Shown piece by piece: positions 5,459 through 7,353 of a stretch of DNA of 7,353 nt. Both the position numbers and the translations under genes were made by a program. Under the pieces are notes generated by a model. It saw only the letters and a program-made list of their open reading frames with translations. It did not search any database and was not told where the DNA came from. Source of the stretch: Bacillota bacterium (GTDB lineage: Bacteria; Bacillota_A; Clostridia; Lutisporales; Lutisporaceae); contig JAKJBT010000079.1 of the NCBI GenBank assembly GCA_022706865.1, positions 1 to 7,353 on the forward strand, written 5' to 3'. How positions within the stretch are numbered: the stretch's first letter is position 1; each line of letters begins with the position of its first letter.

Positions 5459-6886
5459 TTGAATGCTGTAAATATAAATGAAGTAATAAGTAAACTGCCT
5501 GACTTGCCTGAGGGCTGTAATGAGCTTAATGATTTGCTGATTAAAAAAATCATGAAGCAGAATATCAAGCTGTTTGTTTTGGACGATGATCCGACCGGTG
5601 TCCAGACTGTCAATAATATTCCCGTACTAACAGTGTGGGATGAAGAATCAATAAGGTCGGCATTTCTGGAAAAGGCCAATTTAATATACATTCTTACGAA
5701 TAGCCGAGGTTTGAAAGCAAAGGATGCAGAACATATAAACAGTGTTATTGCTGAAAGAATCTGCAATATTTCACTTGAAACGGGGAAAGCCTTTAATATA
5801 ATCAGCAGGAGCGACTCAACCTTAAGAGGGCATTACCCCCTTGAAACTGAGACAATACGTAGAGTAGTAGAGGGAAAAACAGATATAAGAATCGACGGGG
5901 AGATAATCATCCCGTTTTTTAAGGAAGGCGGCAGATATACAGTTAATGATATTCATTGGATAGAAGATAATGGCAGGTTGATACCGGCAGGTGAAACAGA
6001 ATTCGCAAAAGACGCTGCATTCGGTTATGAAAATTCCGACCTGAAGCTGTGGGTGGAAGAAAAGACCCTGGGAAAGCATAAGTCAAATGATGTAATATCA
6101 ATTTCCCTGGATATGATAAGAGAACAGGGATATGATGAGATTGCCAAAACTTTGCTTGGTGCTGAAAAGTTTCAGAAAATCATAGTCAATGCTTTTGACT
6201 ATAGTGATATTGTAATTTTTACCATGGGACTCATGCTGGCGGAAGAGCAGGGGAAGAATTTTTTGTTCAGGACAGCGGCATCCTTTGTAAAAGTAAGAGG
6301 CGGAATAAAAGATAAAAAATTGCTTACTAAAGATGAATTGATTAAGTATAATAACAAAGGCGGGCTTGTTATTGTCGGTTCCTATGTAGAAAAAACAACA
6401 AACCAGTTATATGCCGCAATGGAGCTTGAATACCTGAAAACCGTTGAGCTAAGTGTGAATAAGGTTATCAGCGGCGAAATGCATAGTGAAATATCCAGGG
6501 TTTCGGCCATAGCAGAGAAAGAAATTGCCAATGGAAATACTGTATTGGTATATACCAGCAGGAATCTGGTAAAGGTATCGCAAAAAATCAGTGAAGAAAA
6601 CCTGGAGGTTTCTGTAAAAGTCTCTTCAGCGCTTGTGAATATTGTGAAATCTCTTAATACGGCGCCAAGTTTCATTATTGCAAAGGGCGGGATTACTTCC
6701 AGCGACATAGGGACCAAAGGGCTTGGGGTAAAGAGAGCACTGGTTGCAGGACAGATAAAGCCGGGGATACCTGTATGGATAACAGATGAAAACAGCAAGT
6801 TTCCGGAAATTCCGTATATTATTTTTCCAGGAAATGTCGGCAATAATCAAACACTGAAAGAGATAATTGCTGAATTGACAATATGA
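5459..6886 (+). CDS. four-carbon acid sugar kinase family protein (DUF1537)
   Basis: The 475-residue product matches the four-carbon acid sugar kinase family (formerly DUF1537; OtnK/DtnK types), ATP-dependent enzymes that phosphorylate acids such as D-threonate, D-erythronate or 2-oxo-tetronate in catabolism. The N-terminal sugar-acid-binding domain shows LDDDPTGVQTV (41-51), TNSRG (80-84) and SRSDSTLRGHYPLE (116-129). The C-terminal nucleotide-binding domain shows GSYVEKTTNQL (307-317), KGGITSSDI (409-417), the LVAGQIKPGIPVW region (428-440) and PGNVG (457-461). Length is near the usual 420-480, and all expected blocks are present, so it looks intact. The start is TTG with AGGAGG 8 bases upstream; it begins 1 base after the GMC stop, so translation is probably coupled. 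Usual partners (PdxA2-like or NAD-dependent dehydrogenase, aldolase) are absent from the window. I cannot tell which acid it uses. No convincing terminator follows the stop. Confidence 0.92.
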   Translation: MNAVNINEVISKLPDLPEGCNELNDLLIKKIMKQNIKLFVLDDDPTGVQTVNNIPVLTVWDEESIRSAFLEKANLIYILTNSRGLKAKDAEHINSVIAERICNISLETGKAFNIISRSDSTLRGHYPLETETIRRVVEGKTDIRIDGEIIIPFFKEGGRYTVNDIHWIEDNGRLIPAGETEFAKDAAFGYENSDLKLWVEEKTLGKHKSNDVISISLDMIREQGYDEIAKTLLGAEKFQKIIVNAFDYSDIVIFTMGLMLAEEQGKNFLFRTAASFVKVRGGIKDKKLLTKDELIKYNNKGGLVIVGSYVEKTTNQLYAAMELEYLKTVELSVNKVISGEMHSEISRVSAIAEKEIANGNTVLVYTSRNLVKVSQKISEENLEVSVKVSSALVNIVKSLNTAPSFIIAKGGITSSDIGTKGLGVKRALVAGQIKPGIPVWITDENSKFPEIPYIIFPGNVGNNQTLKEIIAELTI

Positions 6887-6922
6887 CCTCTTTGATAGTT
6901 TCGGGAGGCTGTATCGCATCTA

Positions 6923-6949
6923 TTGACATGCCATCATGCCCGGTATAAT
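6923..6949 (+). promoter_or_regulatory. predicted promoter for the AraC-family gene
   Basis: A perfect TTGACA (6923-6928) and a perfect TATAAT (6944-6949) are separated by 15 bases, shorter than the optimal 17. Both boxes being consensus makes it the strongest-looking promoter in the window, but the short spacer may make it depend on a regulator. Predicted start is near 6956, inside the inverted repeat at 6952-6967. The spacer holds a direct repeat ATGCC-N3-ATGCC. Confidence 0.6.
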
Positions 6950-6951
6950 AT

Positions 6952-6967
6952 GATAATAGGTATTATC
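6952..6967. promoter_or_regulatory. candidate operator GATAATA-GG-TATTATC
   Basis: Perfect 7-base inverted arms around a 2-base centre, starting 3 bases after the -10 box and covering the predicted transcription start. This position suits a repressor or autoregulation site. ATAATA occurs three times between 6946 and 6958 and the complement once more, so the region is a cluster of one motif. Confidence 0.5.
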
Positions 6968-7017
6968 CATGTTGCTTCAGTTTCTTGGGATTAACGGCAG
7001 AACGAGGAGAAAGGAAT

Positions 7018-7353
7018 ATGGAGGACAATATAAAAAGGGACAGGTTATCTTTAGTTCAGATTGGTACGGAACCTTATCCCAATGACATACTGTTAAACTT
7101 TCAAAATGTTTATACCAGTGAAAAAATGATGGTTACTATATCGAAGAAGGAGTTTTATATGCCTTCGGGAACTCATTCCCATAGTGACTATGAATTTTAT
7201 TTTCCCTTTGTTGAAGGACAGCCCCATATTTTTGGAAGTAATACAATAATATTGAACAAAAACAGAGTAGTTCCCATTAATCCTTTTTTAATCCATGGAT
7301 TGGCCAGGGAAGTTCCAAGGTTTACTGCCATGGACATAATGATGGATAAGGAT
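7018..7353 (+). CDS. probable AraC-family transcriptional regulator, N-terminal part
   Basis: An open frame of 112 codons runs from ATG 7018 off the window edge. The visible part is a cupin-like effector domain typical of AraC-family regulators: PSGTHSHSDYEFYF (49-62) with His53, His55 and Glu59, then EGQPHIFGSNTIILN (66-80) and VPINPFLIHG (85-94) with His93. This pattern of a small-molecule-sensing cupin is normally followed by a C-terminal double helix-turn-helix DNA-binding domain, which is not visible here. GAGGAG ends about 8 bases before the ATG and a second purine run follows. The gene has its own promoter with a palindromic start region. It may control a sugar-acid or sugar catabolic operon downstream or the kinase run upstream; that is inference. 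A stand-alone cupin enzyme cannot be ruled out until the rest is seen. Confidence 0.75.
   Translation, partial: MEDNIKRDRLSLVQIGTEPYPNDILLNFQNVYTSEKMMVTISKKEFYMPSGTHSHSDYEFYFPFVEGQPHIFGSNTIILNKNRVVPINPFLIHGLAREVPRFTAMDIMMDKD

Noticed and set aside
5092..5766. Long open frame on the minus strand (224 codons) across the GMC/kinase junction
   Set aside because: It is antisense to two well-supported genes, has a low-complexity Ser/Phe/Leu composition and no family motif.
6382..6843. Minus-strand open frame of 153 codons inside the kinase gene
   Set aside because: It mirrors the kinase C-terminal domain, which carries clear family motifs, and no ribosome site supports it.
6887..6906. Possible terminator after the kinase (CCTC with GAGG pairing)
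   Set aside because: Only four pairs with a loop of more than ten bases and no T tract, so it is not convincing.

Overview
The window reads as a piece of a low-to-moderate GC Firmicutes chromosome, most likely a Clostridia member. Pointers are the strong purine-rich Shine-Dalgarno sites, start codons that include TTG and probably GTG, frequent AGA/AGG arginine codons, short gene spacing and protein families common in anaerobic Firmicutes. This assignment is inference from style; no marker gene is present. No tRNA, rRNA, CRISPR array, transposase or insertion-sequence end was seen.

Layout. (1) Positions 1-1288, plus strand: the possible last codons of an upstream gene, a GNAT-family acetyltransferase, and an unrecognised 210-residue protein that starts at TTG and overlaps the GNAT stop by 4 bases. 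(2) Positions 1313-1828, minus strand: a small single-domain cupin, convergent with the GNAT pair. (3) Positions 1829-2004: a divergent control region with a promoter in each direction and three small palindromic elements. (4) Positions 2005-6886, plus strand: a tightly packed five-gene run. It encodes a radical SAM protein with a cysteine-bearing C-terminal region, a four-helix membrane protein, an unrecognised cysteine-rich protein, a short GMC-type FAD oxidoreductase carrying a four-cysteine ferredoxin-like motif, and a four-carbon acid sugar kinase (DUF1537 family). (5) Positions 6887-7017: a promoter with a perfect inverted repeat at its predicted start point. (6) Position 7018 to the end: the N-terminal cupin part of a probable AraC-family regulator, cut by the window edge.

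How the genes may work together. The five-gene run has overlaps or gaps of 0 to 18 bases, so one transcript is likely. Radical SAM, membrane protein, Cys-rich protein and GMC/Fe-S oxidoreductase look like a redox or modification cassette with no obvious precursor peptide. The kinase is a catabolic enzyme family for acids such as D-threonate or D-erythronate, yet its usual partners (a PdxA2-like or NAD-dependent dehydrogenase, an aldolase) are not in the window. Either the upstream cassette makes or handles a sugar-acid-like substrate, or the kinase belongs functionally with genes beyond the regulator. The cassette is the best candidate for an undescribed system here; its substrate cannot be read from the sequence.
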